A DNA stretch of 34,326 nucleotides from JAWXVD01 sp044425705 (GCA_044425705.1 JAWXVD010000024.1:1-34326); one strand, 5' to 3'; shown: positions 1 to 8,473, counted from the stretch's first letter. Numbers and translations are program-made. Notes: a model not told the origin generated them from the letters alone.

Positions 1-65
1 TAGCATACACACAGCTCTCCCACAAAAACACAATAGGCATAGATATACCTTGGTAGTCTTATTGT

Positions 66-114
66 AAAAAAAAGATAGAGCCTGCGTTAAATTATAACAC
101 AGAACTCTATCTTT
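66..114 (-). terminator. Rho-independent terminator of the peptide-binding protein gene
   Basis: On the minus strand AAAGATAGAG (114-105) pairs with CTCTATCTTT (80-71) and is followed by a T run (70-66). The inner part pairs as well (CTGTGTTA with TAACGCAG), so the stem is long. It lies about 55 nt past the stop of the oligopeptide-binding gene and makes that gene probably monocistronic. Confidence 0.8.
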
Positions 115-170
115 ATACAAGCTTTTTTTATCAGACTATGGTCTCATTTTATTAGTAATAATAACCAATT

Positions 171-1877
171 TTATTCTGTTACGTAAGCCCAACGGAAGTT
201 GATATCATCAAATGCTGTACGGATAACACCTTCTACACCGTCAGCAACAAGATAATTTGTTTTTCTGTTGTAGATTGGTCCGATTGGCATATCTTCCATT
301 AATAATTCTTCAGCTTCAATTAAGATTGCTGTACGAGCATCTTCATCAGCTTCAACTACTGCTGCTGCGATTAATGCATCATATTCATCACTTGCATAAC
401 TTGTGTGGTTGTTACCACTTCCTGAAATCCAAAGATCCATAAATGTCATAGGATCGTTGTAATCTGGGCCCCATCCAGCCATAACGATTGAGAAGTCTTT
501 GTTTTCCATTCTTTCGATACGGTTGTTGTATGTCATTTGTTCTACTGTAATATCAAGTCCTAAATTAACTTTTAATTGTTCTTGGAAGAAAGCAGCGTAT
601 TTAGCAGCTGTGCTTGTATCATCACAGATAAGAACTAAGTCTAAATCTTCGATTGTCATTCCTTCTTCATCTAATCCTGTAGCTAATAATTCTTTTGCTA
701 ATGCATAATCATCAGCTTTATAAGCTTCACGATCCATAATTGCACCAACTTCAGCTGTGAAAGTACCACCATTGATAGCTGGAGGCGTGAATGAGTTAGC
801 TACTACTGAATCATTTTGGATAACACTTGTAATAAATAATTCTGCATCGATTGCATATGTGATTGCTTTACGAATATTTGCATTTCCTAATCCTGGTTCC
901 TCTGTTTGGTATTCAAAATACCAGCAAGATCCATCATCATATGCTTCAACATTATAACCTGATGCTGTTGCTAATGTTACTTGATCAGCTGTAGCAGCCA
1001 TAATATCAAGTTCACCAGCTACAAAAGCATTGTATGATGTTGAAGAATCACTGATCATTTCAAATACGATTGTATCAATCATAGTTTCATCAGCCATTGG
1101 ATATGATTCGCTTTTGTTAAGAACGATTTTGCTTTCATGTTCCCATTCATCAATTGTAAATTGTCCATTTGTACAAATTAAAGAAGCTTCTGTTGCGTAT
1201 GTTCCTAAACCACCCATATCATTGTAAGCGATTTCGTTTACTGGGTATAAGTTGTAGAATGCACATACTGATAAGAAGTATGGGTATGGGTTTGTTAATG
1301 TTACTTCTAATGTGTAATCATCAATTGCAGAATAACCAATGTTAGCTAAAGCTTCTTCATATGCAGCATCATCAGCAGCATTGAAAAGTTCTGTAGCACC
1401 TGCAATTAAAGCAGCCCATGTTGCACCGTAAGGAGCACCATTTGATCCTGTGAATAATTGTGTCCATGCAAATACGAAGTCATGTGCTGTAACAGGTTCT
1501 CCGTTGCTCCATGTGTAATCATCACGTAAGTGGAATGTATAAGTTAAACCATCTTCTGAGATATCCCAGCTTTCTGCAACTGCAGGTACAGGAGTATCTG
1601 TTTCATCTAACATAACAAGTCCGTCAACGATGTGACGAAGTACATTACCTGATCCTGTTGAACTTGTAACGATTGAGTTCATTTCAGGTGGTTCTGATGT
1701 CGAGTTAAATGTGATTGTTCCGCCAGCTGTGGCAACTGCTTCTGTAGCAGCTTCTTCTGTAGTCGCAGCTTCTTCTGTCGTAGTTGTTGTTGTTTCTGTA
1801 GTTGCTGTGTCTGAAACGCCACATCCTAAGAATGTAGTTAACATGGCAACTGATAATAATAATGCGATCTTTTTCAT
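171..1877 (-). CDS. Oligopeptide ABC transporter substrate-binding lipoprotein (SBP_bac_5 / OppA-like)
   Basis: This is an extracellular peptide-binding lipoprotein of the DppA/OppA family, about 568 aa, that would deliver oligopeptides to a membrane ABC permease. The ATG at 1877 is chosen because GAGGGAAAG precedes it and the protein then begins MKKIALLLSVAMLTTFLGCG, a lipoprotein signal with the Cys near residue 19. The frame is open further upstream to 2042, but that part reads as untranslated leader. A Thr/Glu/Ala-rich linker follows the Cys, as in many Gram-positive binding lipoproteins. The body has family features: WDISEDGLTYTFHLRDDYTWSNGEP, the region around VTAHDFVFAW, and a late GWGPDYNDPMTF segment. 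No permease or ATPase genes adjoin it and it has its own promoter and terminator, so it is an orphan binding protein. Specificity cannot be read. Confidence 0.9.
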   Translation of the reverse strand: MKKIALLLSVAMLTTFLGCGVSDTATTETTTTTTEEAATTEEAATEAVATAGGTITFNSTSEPPEMNSIVTSSTGSGNVLRHIVDGLVMLDETDTPVPAVAESWDISEDGLTYTFHLRDDYTWSNGEPVTAHDFVFAWTQLFTGSNGAPYGATWAALIAGATELFNAADDAAYEEALANIGYSAIDDYTLEVTLTNPYPYFLSVCAFYNLYPVNEIAYNDMGGLGTYATEASLICTNGQFTIDEWEHESKIVLNKSESYPMADETMIDTIVFEMISDSSTSYNAFVAGELDIMAATADQVTLATASGYNVEAYDDGSCWYFEYQTEEPGLGNANIRKAITYAIDAELFITSVIQNDSVVANSFTPPAINGGTFTAEVGAIMDREAYKADDYALAKELLATGLDEEGMTIEDLDLVLICDDTSTAAKYAAFFQEQLKVNLGLDITVEQMTYNNRIERMENKDFSIVMAGWGPDYNDPMTFMDLWISGSGNNHTSYASDEYDALIAAAVVEADEDARTAILIEAEELLMEDMPIGPIYNRKTNYLVADGVEGVIRTAFDDINFRWAYVTE

Positions 1878-1937
1878 ATTCTTTCCCTCTCGATATTTTA
1901 TTATCATTAAATTTTTGTAAAATTCATGACAAGAAGT

Positions 1938-1966
1938 ATAATAGCATATAAAAAGTTTGATTGCAA
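1938..1966 (-). promoter_or_regulatory. Sigma-A-type promoter of the peptide-binding protein gene, with overlapping palindrome
   Basis: Minus-strand reading gives TTGCAA (1966-1961), a 17-nt spacer and TATTAT (1943-1938), about 60 nt before the ATG at 1877. The -35 box lies in an imperfect palindrome, TTGCAATATGCAA on the plus strand (1961-1973), that could be a regulator site. The promoter call rests on consensus only. Confidence 0.55.
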
Positions 1967-2087
1967 TATGCAATTTTTTACATATGCCTTTTTTTTGACA
2001 TTTTATAACACCTTTTATAACCAATAAATAAATACAGCCCACCTTTCCATTACGATAAAGTAAGCTGCATTTTACTATTTCTATTCT

Positions 2088-4184
2088 TTAATTCAATTCC
2101 GACAAATCAATATTCGCTATGATCTCTGGTACATCATTCAAAAGAAAAACTCCATCCACATAGGCTCTCTCTTCTGTTCTTTCCTTTAATTCTGCAGATA
2201 CATAGTAATACAAGTTACTATCACTATAACTATAGCTATAATCTCCTGCCATATAATTATCAATACCATAAGGAATCATCTTTTCTAAAATTTCAGCGAT
2301 TTCATCTTCTTCATAGTACTCCACTGTATGATATCCATCTTCATAATTAATCTCTACTTCTATACTTTTCACTTGACTAGGCTCTAAATTTGTAGTAGTC
2401 AATTGCTCTCGTTCCAAGAAAGCGCAGGTTTCAGTAAAGCTCTCATAAACAGGATAATTCCAATAGGCACTTGTCTCTCCTTTTGTAGCATCTGTTTTTA
2501 TGGTGCTGATGCCGATGCCTCCAACAGGTACTTCCTGACAAATTGTAGTATAACTTAAATTTGATAATTCTTCCATATAAATTGTTAAAAACTCTTCCCA
2601 TTTTTCTTTTGGTATCTGACAACTACCCACACTTCCTTCGTAGCTTATATGGCTTATCGGATAATCCTGCATAAATTCATCACTTAAAATTTGATAATAG
2701 GCTTTGGTATATTCCTCACTAGTTACAATGGTATCCATTAACAGTAAGTTTTCTTCCCAAGGCACATACACTCTACGATAGGTAGATGTTCCATTGTTTA
2801 ATCGATACTGAATATCAATATCCAAATACTTTTCGCCATCTTCTCTCTGCTCCTGTGATACTGACTGAGATACTAAATCTAGAATCGTTTCTACATCTGT
2901 GTAGTACATATTATCTCTGTAATAATTCCAGTCTCCAATATATTCATAATACCCATCTTCATTCAATTCTCCACGATAAGATTCATAGTATACACCATCT
3001 TGTAAATGCAAACTGACACTGGCTAATTTCGATTCTTTCGGAATATAGTCATCATAACCAAATACATCAAATTGAAAGATAAGAAGGATTCCAAGAGCCA
3101 TCACACTACCAATCATCAAATCTTTCTTTTCTTTCAAGATTGCTTTCATATCAAATTCGTAAATCACTTGTATCAATCCATGAAAAATCACAATTCCTAA
3201 GATACATCCAATATACATACTTACAATATTGGAACCTCCGATTCCGTAAAATGCAGCCCCTGTTGCCAAGGCTAAGGGAACGATTAGCAATATTTTAACG
3301 ACACCTTTTGTAACTGGAAAAGCCATAGCTTTGGCACTGTTTTCCATAGGTCTTTTTTGATATAATACAAATCCTATTAAAGTAAATATAATGCCATAGC
3401 CAATAAGAATAATAATCCCTTGCATAGATTCTACATTGTCACTGATACCGCTATCTGAAAAATGCAATATTTTCATCATAAAAATCATAATAGGAGAAGT
3501 CCATGTTTCTGTCATAAATCCTTCTGACTGGTAAACCCAAGTTTCAAAAAAAGTACTTGCAAAAGCAACCCCTAAGGCTCTAACTGCCATTTCATATACT
3601 AGCAATACACCTGTTGCCAAAAAGGCTACCACAATGTTTCCTGTCAGCAACGCCCCAATAGTCGTCACACCATAGATTGCAATATACAACAGCAAGTAAT
3701 AAACGATACTTTTTCCAGCCAGTACGATGAGCTCTGGTGACATAAGTCCAAATATACTCCCTGCCAAAATTCCCAAACATAAATTCATCACATATATACT
3801 AAGAAAAATCAAAATCCCATTACTATAAATGGTAACAAATCTTCGGTTTTTACTGACTGGCAAAGAGTGGTAAAAATCCACTTTTTTCTTATTGTAAAGG
3901 TAAGAGAATCCTTGCAAGGCACAAATCACCGCCGCAATTCCTACAAATATGATACCTACTTCACTAATCCCGATTGTACTTTCAAACATGACACTCATTC
4001 GTGCCTGAATCCAAGTTCGGCTGTCCACACTAGCACTTTCTAATTGACTTGTATAAGAGCTGGCAGATAAACCGATAAATACTGGAAAATAAAAGAAGAA
4101 CATTAAAGAAAGAATGGCAATCACCCATATCCTTCTCTTACTATTTTCTCTAATACTAACCCAAAATGAGTTTTTTGATGTCAT
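2088..4184 (-). CDS. ABC transporter permease with large C-terminal extracytoplasmic domain (DUF6449-like)
   Basis: A 698-aa membrane protein and the permease partner of the ATPase encoded just upstream; the two genes overlap by 29 nt, implying translational coupling. Hydrophobic segments are near residues 17-38, 73-95, 115-140, 150-170, 175-198, 265-285, 295-315, 325-345 and 357-373. The last ~310 residues are hydrophilic and rich in Tyr, Glu and Asp, and should lie outside the cell. The motif DFYHSLPVSKNRRF after the second membrane segment is typical of ABC-2-type permeases found with YtrA-type regulators in Clostridia. The ATG at 4184 lies inside the ATPase gene. No transported substrate can be read. 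In the Bacillus ytr system similar operons respond to cell-wall antibiotics, so envelope stress is a reasonable guess. Confidence 0.8.
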   Translation of the reverse strand: MTSKNSFWVSIRENSKRRIWVIAILSLMFFFYFPVFIGLSASSYTSQLESASVDSRTWIQARMSVMFESTIGISEVGIIFVGIAAVICALQGFSYLYNKKKVDFYHSLPVSKNRRFVTIYSNGILIFLSIYVMNLCLGILAGSIFGLMSPELIVLAGKSIVYYLLLYIAIYGVTTIGALLTGNIVVAFLATGVLLVYEMAVRALGVAFASTFFETWVYQSEGFMTETWTSPIMIFMMKILHFSDSGISDNVESMQGIIILIGYGIIFTLIGFVLYQKRPMENSAKAMAFPVTKGVVKILLIVPLALATGAAFYGIGGSNIVSMYIGCILGIVIFHGLIQVIYEFDMKAILKEKKDLMIGSVMALGILLIFQFDVFGYDDYIPKESKLASVSLHLQDGVYYESYRGELNEDGYYEYIGDWNYYRDNMYYTDVETILDLVSQSVSQEQREDGEKYLDIDIQYRLNNGTSTYRRVYVPWEENLLLMDTIVTSEEYTKAYYQILSDEFMQDYPISHISYEGSVGSCQIPKEKWEEFLTIYMEELSNLSYTTICQEVPVGGIGISTIKTDATKGETSAYWNYPVYESFTETCAFLEREQLTTTNLEPSQVKSIEVEINYEDGYHTVEYYEEDEIAEILEKMIPYGIDNYMAGDYSYSYSDSNLYYYVSAELKERTEERAYVDGVFLLNDVPEIIANIDLSELN

Positions 4185-5061
4185 AACCCACTACCTCCGT
4201 TTCACTAATAAAGATTTCTTCTAATGACAATGGTAACACTTCAAAAAACACTGTCTTCCCTTGGGCAAACTGTTCCACAGTTTCCTCATGTCCGCCACGC
4301 ACAGTCATCGTAATCAGAGATCCTCTTTTCTCTATTTTTAGTAAATCTAGCTTCGCCTTTACTTTTTCCTCTTCTGCTTCTGATGCAAACACACATTGCA
4401 CTTTATGTATATTGCATTTCATATCTTCTAAATCTTTTGCTAATAAAATACCGCCCTTATGTAATAATCCTACATGGTCGCAAATATCTTCTAACTCTCT
4501 TAAATTATGAGAAGCAATAATAGGTGTCAGACCTCTACTATCCATATGTTTTACAAAGATGCTCTTTACTCCTTGACGCATGACTGGATCCAACCCATCA
4601 AAGGTTTCATCACAAATCAAATATTTTGTATGAGCACAAATCCCACAAAGAAGGGCTAACTGTTTTTTCATCCCCTTAGAAAAGGTAGCAATCTTTCGTT
4701 TCGCATCTAGTCCGAACAATTCTAAATAATCATAAAATTCTGTCTTGTCAAATTTCTCATAAATACTAGAAACATATTGTTCCATATCCCTAGCCGTTCC
4801 CGTGGCAAAGAAATATGGTTCATCTGGAATAAAATATAGTTCTTTTTTCGCATCCATATTTTCATATACTGGTGTACCATCTATAAAAATTTCGCCTTCA
4901 TCTGGTTTTAATATCCCAGTTACCATACGAAGCACTGTACTTTTCCCTGCTCCATTTGTACCTATTAAACCAAATACATTTCCCTCTTTAATTTGCATAC
5001 TAACATCTATTACAGCAGGAAATTCATCAAATTTTTTAGATAAATTTCTTATTTCAATCAT
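4156..5061 (-). CDS. ABC transporter ATP-binding protein (YtrB-like)
   Basis: This 301-aa cytoplasmic ATPase would energise the permease encoded next. It has a Walker A GTNGAGKS at residues 34-41, the ABC signature FSKGMKKQ, a Walker B YLICDE followed by the D-loop GLDP, and the switch His in IIASHNLREL. The C-terminal ~80 residues form the usual accessory domain of drug/lantibiotic-type ATPases. I place the start at the ATG at 5061, preceded by AGGAAGGAAAAGG. The frame could begin at a TTG at 5085, but that has no ribosome site. The gene is 103 nt after the GntR regulator gene, on the same strand and probably in the same transcript. Confidence 0.92.
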   Translation of the reverse strand: MIEIRNLSKKFDEFPAVIDVSMQIKEGNVFGLIGTNGAGKSTVLRMVTGILKPDEGEIFIDGTPVYENMDAKKELYFIPDEPYFFATGTARDMEQYVSSIYEKFDKTEFYDYLELFGLDAKRKIATFSKGMKKQLALLCGICAHTKYLICDETFDGLDPVMRQGVKSIFVKHMDSRGLTPIIASHNLRELEDICDHVGLLHKGGILLAKDLEDMKCNIHKVQCVFASEAEEEKVKAKLDLLKIEKRGSLITMTVRGGHEETVEQFAQGKTVFFEVLPLSLEEIFISETEVVGYDIKKLILG

Positions 5062-5164
5062 CTTAACAACCTTTTCCTTCCTCAAACTTTTGTAAGTCTA
5101 TCAATCACACATTTCCTGATTTAACAACTTTAACTAGCGCGAAATAAAATCCTAGATAAAGATT

Positions 5165-5527
5165 TTAATGTTCTAATCTATGGTCTAAATACGCCATTAC
5201 TTCCTTCTTAGTTAATCCTAATTCTTTTCCCTCTTTAATAAGCAGATAAGCCTTTTCCAAAATTTCCTGTTTATGATACTCTAACAACAAATCTTTATGA
5301 CTAACAAAATTTCCTCTTCCTTTAATGGTATATATAAAACCTTGCCTTTCTAATTCTACATATGCTTTTTGAATGGTATTGGGATTAATCGACAATTCCA
5401 TAGCTAAATTCCTGACCGACGGCATTTTACTATCTTCTTCTAAGATGCCTCGCAAAATTAGTGCTTGAAACTTATCTACTATCTGTTCATAAATAGGTCT
5501 GCTATCTTTATAATCTAAAACAATCAC
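5165..5527 (-). CDS. GntR-family transcriptional repressor, short YtrA type
   Basis: A 120-aa protein with a GntR winged helix in residues ~1-75 (PIYEQIVDKFQALILRG, then MPSVRNLAMELSINPNTIQKAY and FIYTIKGRGNFV). A short C-terminal helical tail takes the place of a full effector domain, as in the YtrA subfamily. The start is GTG at 5527: AAGGAGGAG lies 6 nt upstream, and the overlapping ATG reaches a stop at once. It heads the operon with the ABC ATPase and permease and should repress it through the 12-bp inverted repeat over the promoter. Regulators of this kind usually respond to envelope stress or to small effectors; the effector here is unknown. Confidence 0.9.
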   Translation of the reverse strand: MIVLDYKDSRPIYEQIVDKFQALILRGILEEDSKMPSVRNLAMELSINPNTIQKAYVELERQGFIYTIKGRGNFVSHKDLLLEYHKQEILEKAYLLIKEGKELGLTKKEVMAYLDHRLEH

Positions 5528-5553
5528 ATTACTCCTCCTTTCCTATCCATCTA

Positions 5554-5590
5554 TACTATGTGTGTTACTTGTGTTAATACACACATAGTA
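5554..5590. promoter_or_regulatory. Operator: 12-bp perfect inverted repeat for the GntR/YtrA-type regulator
   Basis: TACTATGTGTGT (5554-5565) and ACACACATAGTA (5579-5590) are perfect inverted arms separated by 13 nt. The right arm contains the -10 box of the operon promoter, so a bound dimer would block RNA polymerase. The two-half-site layout with a 13-nt spacer resembles the described YtrA operator of Bacillus. Confidence 0.8.
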
Positions 5591-5613
5591 CCATAGGTTC
5601 TTCTATTATGCAA
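5585..5613 (-). promoter_or_regulatory. Promoter of the GntR-ABC operon
   Basis: On the minus strand TTGCAT (5613-5608), a 17-nt spacer and TACTAT (5590-5585). The -10 box is the first half of the operator arm. The GTG start lies about 58 nt downstream. Confidence 0.7.
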
Positions 5614-5629
5614 GTGTCTTTTTTATTTA

Positions 5630-5675
5630 AATAAAAAATAAGATATTGCCCTACTTTTCTACGGCAATATCTTAT
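5630..5675 (-). terminator. Rho-independent terminator after the HEPN gene
   Basis: Minus strand: ATAAGATATTGCC (5675-5663), a 12-nt loop, GGCAATATCTTAT (5650-5638), then TTTTTATTT. The 13-bp stem is perfect. It closes the gpmI-MNT-HEPN gene group and insulates the GntR operon. Confidence 0.85.
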
Positions 5676-5774
5676 CTCTGACTATTTTATCTTTTATATT
5701 GTAACTAAAAACGAATAAAAATCCTATTTTTCATTCTATACATGTTCTTTTAAAACAAATAAATTTTTATGCTA

Positions 5775-6203
5775 TTACATACAATACTTTTCTTCAAATT
5801 CCTGTATTTCTAATCCTAATTGTATACGCTTTTGATTCACCATTTCTATTGTTGCATACATAATCTCTAAGCATTCATCACATGTCTCTTGATCAACATC
5901 CACATAATTGTCTCCAGGATATTTTGCATCGAAATAAAAATCTTTCAACATAGACAAGGCACCCTTATTTAAAATAAAAGCTGAATCCTCTTTATGAATT
6001 TCCATATATAAAGCGCGCAAATTGTGTGTTGTTAATAATTTAAAAGGTTCCACACACACTCGCTCTACTACCGATTTCAACATCTTCTCCGTAATCTGCT
6101 GTGCTTGAATTGCATTTTGATTGTAAAAGGGCAAATGCAGAGTAGCTTGCACATATAATACATCAGAACATGCTATTTTATAATAATCATTATTTTTGCT
6201 CAT
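5775..6203 (-). CDS. HEPN-domain protein (PF05168-like), partner of the MNT protein
   Basis: A 142-aa protein that matches the HEPN pattern. QAQQITEKMLKSVVE (residues ~33-47) corresponds to the QAQQAAEKALKALL helix, THNLRALY (59-66) to THDLxxLL, and DAKYPGD to the C-terminal RYPGD motif. Residues 63-70 (RALYMEIH) read as R-X6-H, within the loose spacing of the HEPN RNase motif, but this PF05168-type group often lacks a catalytic motif. It follows the nucleotidyltransferase gene after 43 nt on the same strand, the classical HEPN-MNT pairing. In characterised pairs the HEPN protein is a toxic RNase neutralised by AMPylation by MNT. Whether that holds here is inference. The ATG at 6203 has AAAGGA about 12 nt upstream. 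Confidence 0.75.
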   Translation of the reverse strand: MSKNNDYYKIACSDVLYVQATLHLPFYNQNAIQAQQITEKMLKSVVERVCVEPFKLLTTHNLRALYMEIHKEDSAFILNKGALSMLKDFYFDAKYPGDNYVDVDQETCDECLEIMYATIEMVNQKRIQLGLEIQEFEEKYCM

Positions 6204-6246
6204 GCGATACCCATTCCTTTCTTACAAGTAACTAACTGTTACCCTA

Positions 6247-6564
6247 TTATACAATTCTTTGATAATCTTGTCTCAATTGTATGGCAAATGGTTCTTCTCC
6301 AGACTGCAAATAATCTGGTGTTACAAATACAATATCCACTCGCATAATATCCGCCTCTTCACGCAACTCACCACTTACATATCGACTAGGCTTTTCTTTT
6401 ACTACAACGCATACATCAATATCACTAGTGGATTTATACTCCCCTCTTGCATAACTACCAAAAATGCCAATCTCTAAATATTCCACTTGATATGATTGAA
6501 TCAACCTAATCGTATGAGATAATCTCTGCTTAAAATCTTCCTCTACTTTTTCAGCCACAAACAT
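6247..6564 (-). CDS. MNT-type minimal nucleotidyltransferase (antitoxin of a HEPN-MNT pair)
   Basis: A 105-aa nucleotidyltransferase of the pol-beta superfamily. It has G36-S37, then D48-I-D50 in the pattern GSYARGEYKSTSDID, and a third metal-binding Asp at D77 in RVDIVF. All three acidic residues are present, so it should be catalytically competent. In studied HEPN-MNT systems the MNT enzyme adds AMP units to the HEPN partner. The start at 6564 is supported by AGAAGG 9 nt upstream. The gene begins only 52 nt after gpmI stops with no visible terminator between, so it may be expressed from the gpmI promoter. Confidence 0.85.
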   Translation of the reverse strand: MFVAEKVEEDFKQRLSHTIRLIQSYQVEYLEIGIFGSYARGEYKSTSDIDVCVVVKEKPSRYVSGELREEADIMRVDIVFVTPDYLQSGEEPFAIQLRQDYQRIV

Positions 6565-6616
6565 AATTTTTCTACCTTCTTTTATATCTGCTTACATAAG
6601 CCTGCTTTTGTACTAA

Positions 6617-8155
6617 TTATTTTTTTATCAACAAAGATTTTCCTGTCATTTCTACTGGTTGTTCTTTTCCCATTACTTCAATTAAAGTAGGGATGATATC
6701 TGCAAGACAGCCATCTTTCGCAAGAGTATATGCTTCATCATAATTCACTAAGATAAATGGGACTTCATTGGTTGTATGTGCTGTAAATGGTGCACCTGAT
6801 GTATAATCAACCAATTGCTCTGCATTTCCGTGATCAGCACAGATAAACATAGTTCCGTCTACTGATTTTAATGCTTCTACAGCTTTTCCAACACATTCAT
6901 CTACAGCTTCTACCGCTTTGATTGCTGCTTCTTCAATACCTGTATGTCCAACCATATCTGGATTCGCAAAGTTGATAATAATCACATCATATTTGTCAGC
7001 TGTGATTGCTTCTACTAATTTATCACACACTTCGTATGCGCTCATTTCTGGTTTTAAGTCGTAAGTAGCAACTTTAGGAGAGTTTACTAAGATTCTATCT
7101 TCCCCTTTGTTTGGTTCTTCAATACCACCGTTAAAGAAAAATGTAACATGGGCATATTTTTCTGTTTCAGCAATTCTTGCTTGCGTCATATCATTTGCTG
7201 CTAACCATTCACCAAATGTATTTGTTACAGCCACTTTATGGAATGCCACTTCTTTATTTGGAATGGTTCCATCATAGTCTGAGAAACATACAAATGTAAT
7301 GTCTAATCTTTCTCTGTCAAATCCTTTAAAATCATCATCACAGAATGCTCTTGCAATCTCTCTTGCTCTATCTGGTCTAAAGTTAAAGAAAATAACAGAA
7401 TCTTTATCTGTAATTGTAGCAACTGCTTTCCCATCTTTTTCTACTACTGTTGGAATCACGAACTCGTCATTTTTTCCATCATCATAAGAGTTTTGAATAC
7501 CTGCTGGTCCTGAAACTGCTTTATTTCCTTCTCCTTTTGTTAAAGCATCATAAGCAATTTTCACTCTATCGTAGTTGTTATCTCTATCCATTGCATAATA
7601 ACGACCCATCACTGAGGCAATTTCGCCAACTCCAATTTCTGCCATCTTCGCTTCTAATTCTTCTGCAAATCCTTTTGCACTTGCAGGTGGTGTATCACGT
7701 CCATCTAAGAAACAGTGAACATATACTTTTGTTAAATCATTTCTCTTTGCAAGCTCTAATAATCCATATAAATGTGTATTATGGCTATGCACACCACCAT
7801 CTGATAATAAACCAAATAAATGAAGTGCAGAATCATTTGCTTTACAGTTTTCTACTGCTTTTAATAATCCTTCATTAGTGAAGAATGTTTCATCTTTGAT
7901 TTCTTTTGTAATTCTTGTTAATTCTTGATATACAATACGGCCAGCACCCATGTTTAAATGACCCACTTCCGAGTTACCCATTTGACCATCTGGCAAGCCT
8001 ACTGCCATGCCACTAGCATTTCCTTTTACAAACGGATAATCTTTCATCAATCCATCTATAACTGGCGTATTTGCTTTTACTACTGCATTTCCATTTTCTG
8101 TTTCATTTAATCCATATCCGTCAAGAATCATTAATACTGTTGGTTTTTTACTCAT
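6617..8155 (-). CDS. gpmI: 2,3-bisphosphoglycerate-independent phosphoglycerate mutase
   Basis: It interconverts 3- and 2-phosphoglycerate in glycolysis using two manganese ions. The 512-aa length is standard for the family. Residues 9-15 (MILDGYG) hold the first metal-binding Asp, and S62 in MGNSEVGHLN is the phosphoserine nucleophile. FNFRPDRAREI and the C-terminal ICADHGNAE carry further metal and substrate ligands. GAGGAG precedes the ATG at 8155. In many Firmicutes it follows tpiA in a gap-pgk-tpiA-gpmI operon. Here it lies about 10 kb from that cluster with its own promoter and is followed by the MNT-HEPN pair. Confidence 0.97.
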   Translation of the reverse strand: MSKKPTVLMILDGYGLNETENGNAVVKANTPVIDGLMKDYPFVKGNASGMAVGLPDGQMGNSEVGHLNMGAGRIVYQELTRITKEIKDETFFTNEGLLKAVENCKANDSALHLFGLLSDGGVHSHNTHLYGLLELAKRNDLTKVYVHCFLDGRDTPPASAKGFAEELEAKMAEIGVGEIASVMGRYYAMDRDNNYDRVKIAYDALTKGEGNKAVSGPAGIQNSYDDGKNDEFVIPTVVEKDGKAVATITDKDSVIFFNFRPDRAREIARAFCDDDFKGFDRERLDITFVCFSDYDGTIPNKEVAFHKVAVTNTFGEWLAANDMTQARIAETEKYAHVTFFFNGGIEEPNKGEDRILVNSPKVATYDLKPEMSAYEVCDKLVEAITADKYDVIIINFANPDMVGHTGIEEAAIKAVEAVDECVGKAVEALKSVDGTMFICADHGNAEQLVDYTSGAPFTAHTTNEVPFILVNYDEAYTLAKDGCLADIIPTLIEVMGKEQPVEMTGKSLLIKK

Positions 8156-8266
8156 ACTATTCTCCTCTTTTTGGGATGCTTTGCATCTATTTTAAAATTC
8201 CTTACTTCATTTCATCACATATTATGCTACTTATAGCATCTAGCTTATGTTGATTCACTACCCGTT

Positions 8267-8296
8267 AGTATAACACTTTTTTCCTGTTTTCTGCAA
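8267..8296 (-). promoter_or_regulatory. Probable gpmI promoter
   Basis: Minus strand: TTGCAG (8296-8291), an 18-nt spacer and TATACT (8272-8267). The resulting leader of about 100 nt contains two small hairpins, ATGCTA/TAGCAT (8224-8239) and GATGC/GCATC (8175-8187), with no recognised riboswitch. Confidence 0.55.
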
Positions 8297-8373
8297 GATA
8301 TAGATTGTAAAATATTTAAGTTTTTATAATCTATTCTTAAGACCTTTCCACTAGTATTCTTCATAAAAATTTG

Positions 8374-8403
8374 TTACAATATGTAACAGTTCAGACATAT
8401 AAA
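8374..8403 (+). promoter_or_regulatory. Possible promoter of the VanZ-like gene, spanning a mobile-element junction
   Basis: TTACAA (8374-8379), an 18-nt spacer and TATAAA (8398-8403). The -35 box is mostly target-duplication DNA and the -10 box lies inside the inserted element, so the insertion may have made or altered this promoter. Consensus match only. Confidence 0.35.
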
Positions 8404-8438
8404 AAAAAATTACATTTCAGGTGATGCTGAACGGTTAC
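8383..8438. mobile_element. 56-bp MITE-like element, short copy, with 8-bp target duplication
   Basis: Left end GTAACAGTTCAG (8383-8394) and right end CTGAACGGTTAC (8427-8438) are inverted repeats differing at one position. The element is flanked by the perfect direct repeat TACAATAT (8375-8382 and 8439-8446), a target-site duplication. The ends match those of the 141-bp copy at 18032-18172. There is no coding capacity, so it is an internally deleted non-autonomous element. The 8-bp duplication and GTAA ends fit IS66-family transposition. Confidence 0.8.
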
Positions 8439-8473
8439 TACAATATGACTACGAAAAGGGTATGGAGATTGTT

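Larger units (their letters stand above)
8158..8473. other. Divergent intergenic region between gpmI and the VanZ-like gene
   Basis: About 316 nt with no gene. It holds the probable gpmI promoter (8267-8296), leader hairpins of gpmI, the 56-bp MITE-like element with its target duplication (8375-8446), and a possible promoter for the VanZ-like gene. Confidence 0.7.

Noticed and set aside
1878..2042. N-terminal extension of the peptide-binding protein
   Set aside because: The extension has no ribosome site, would bury the lipoprotein signal, and covers the promoter.
6228..6242. GTAACTAACTGTTAC between the MNT and HEPN genes, resembling MITE ends
   Set aside because: Only 15 nt, no flanking target duplication and no internal element sequence. 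It may be a scar but cannot be told from chance.
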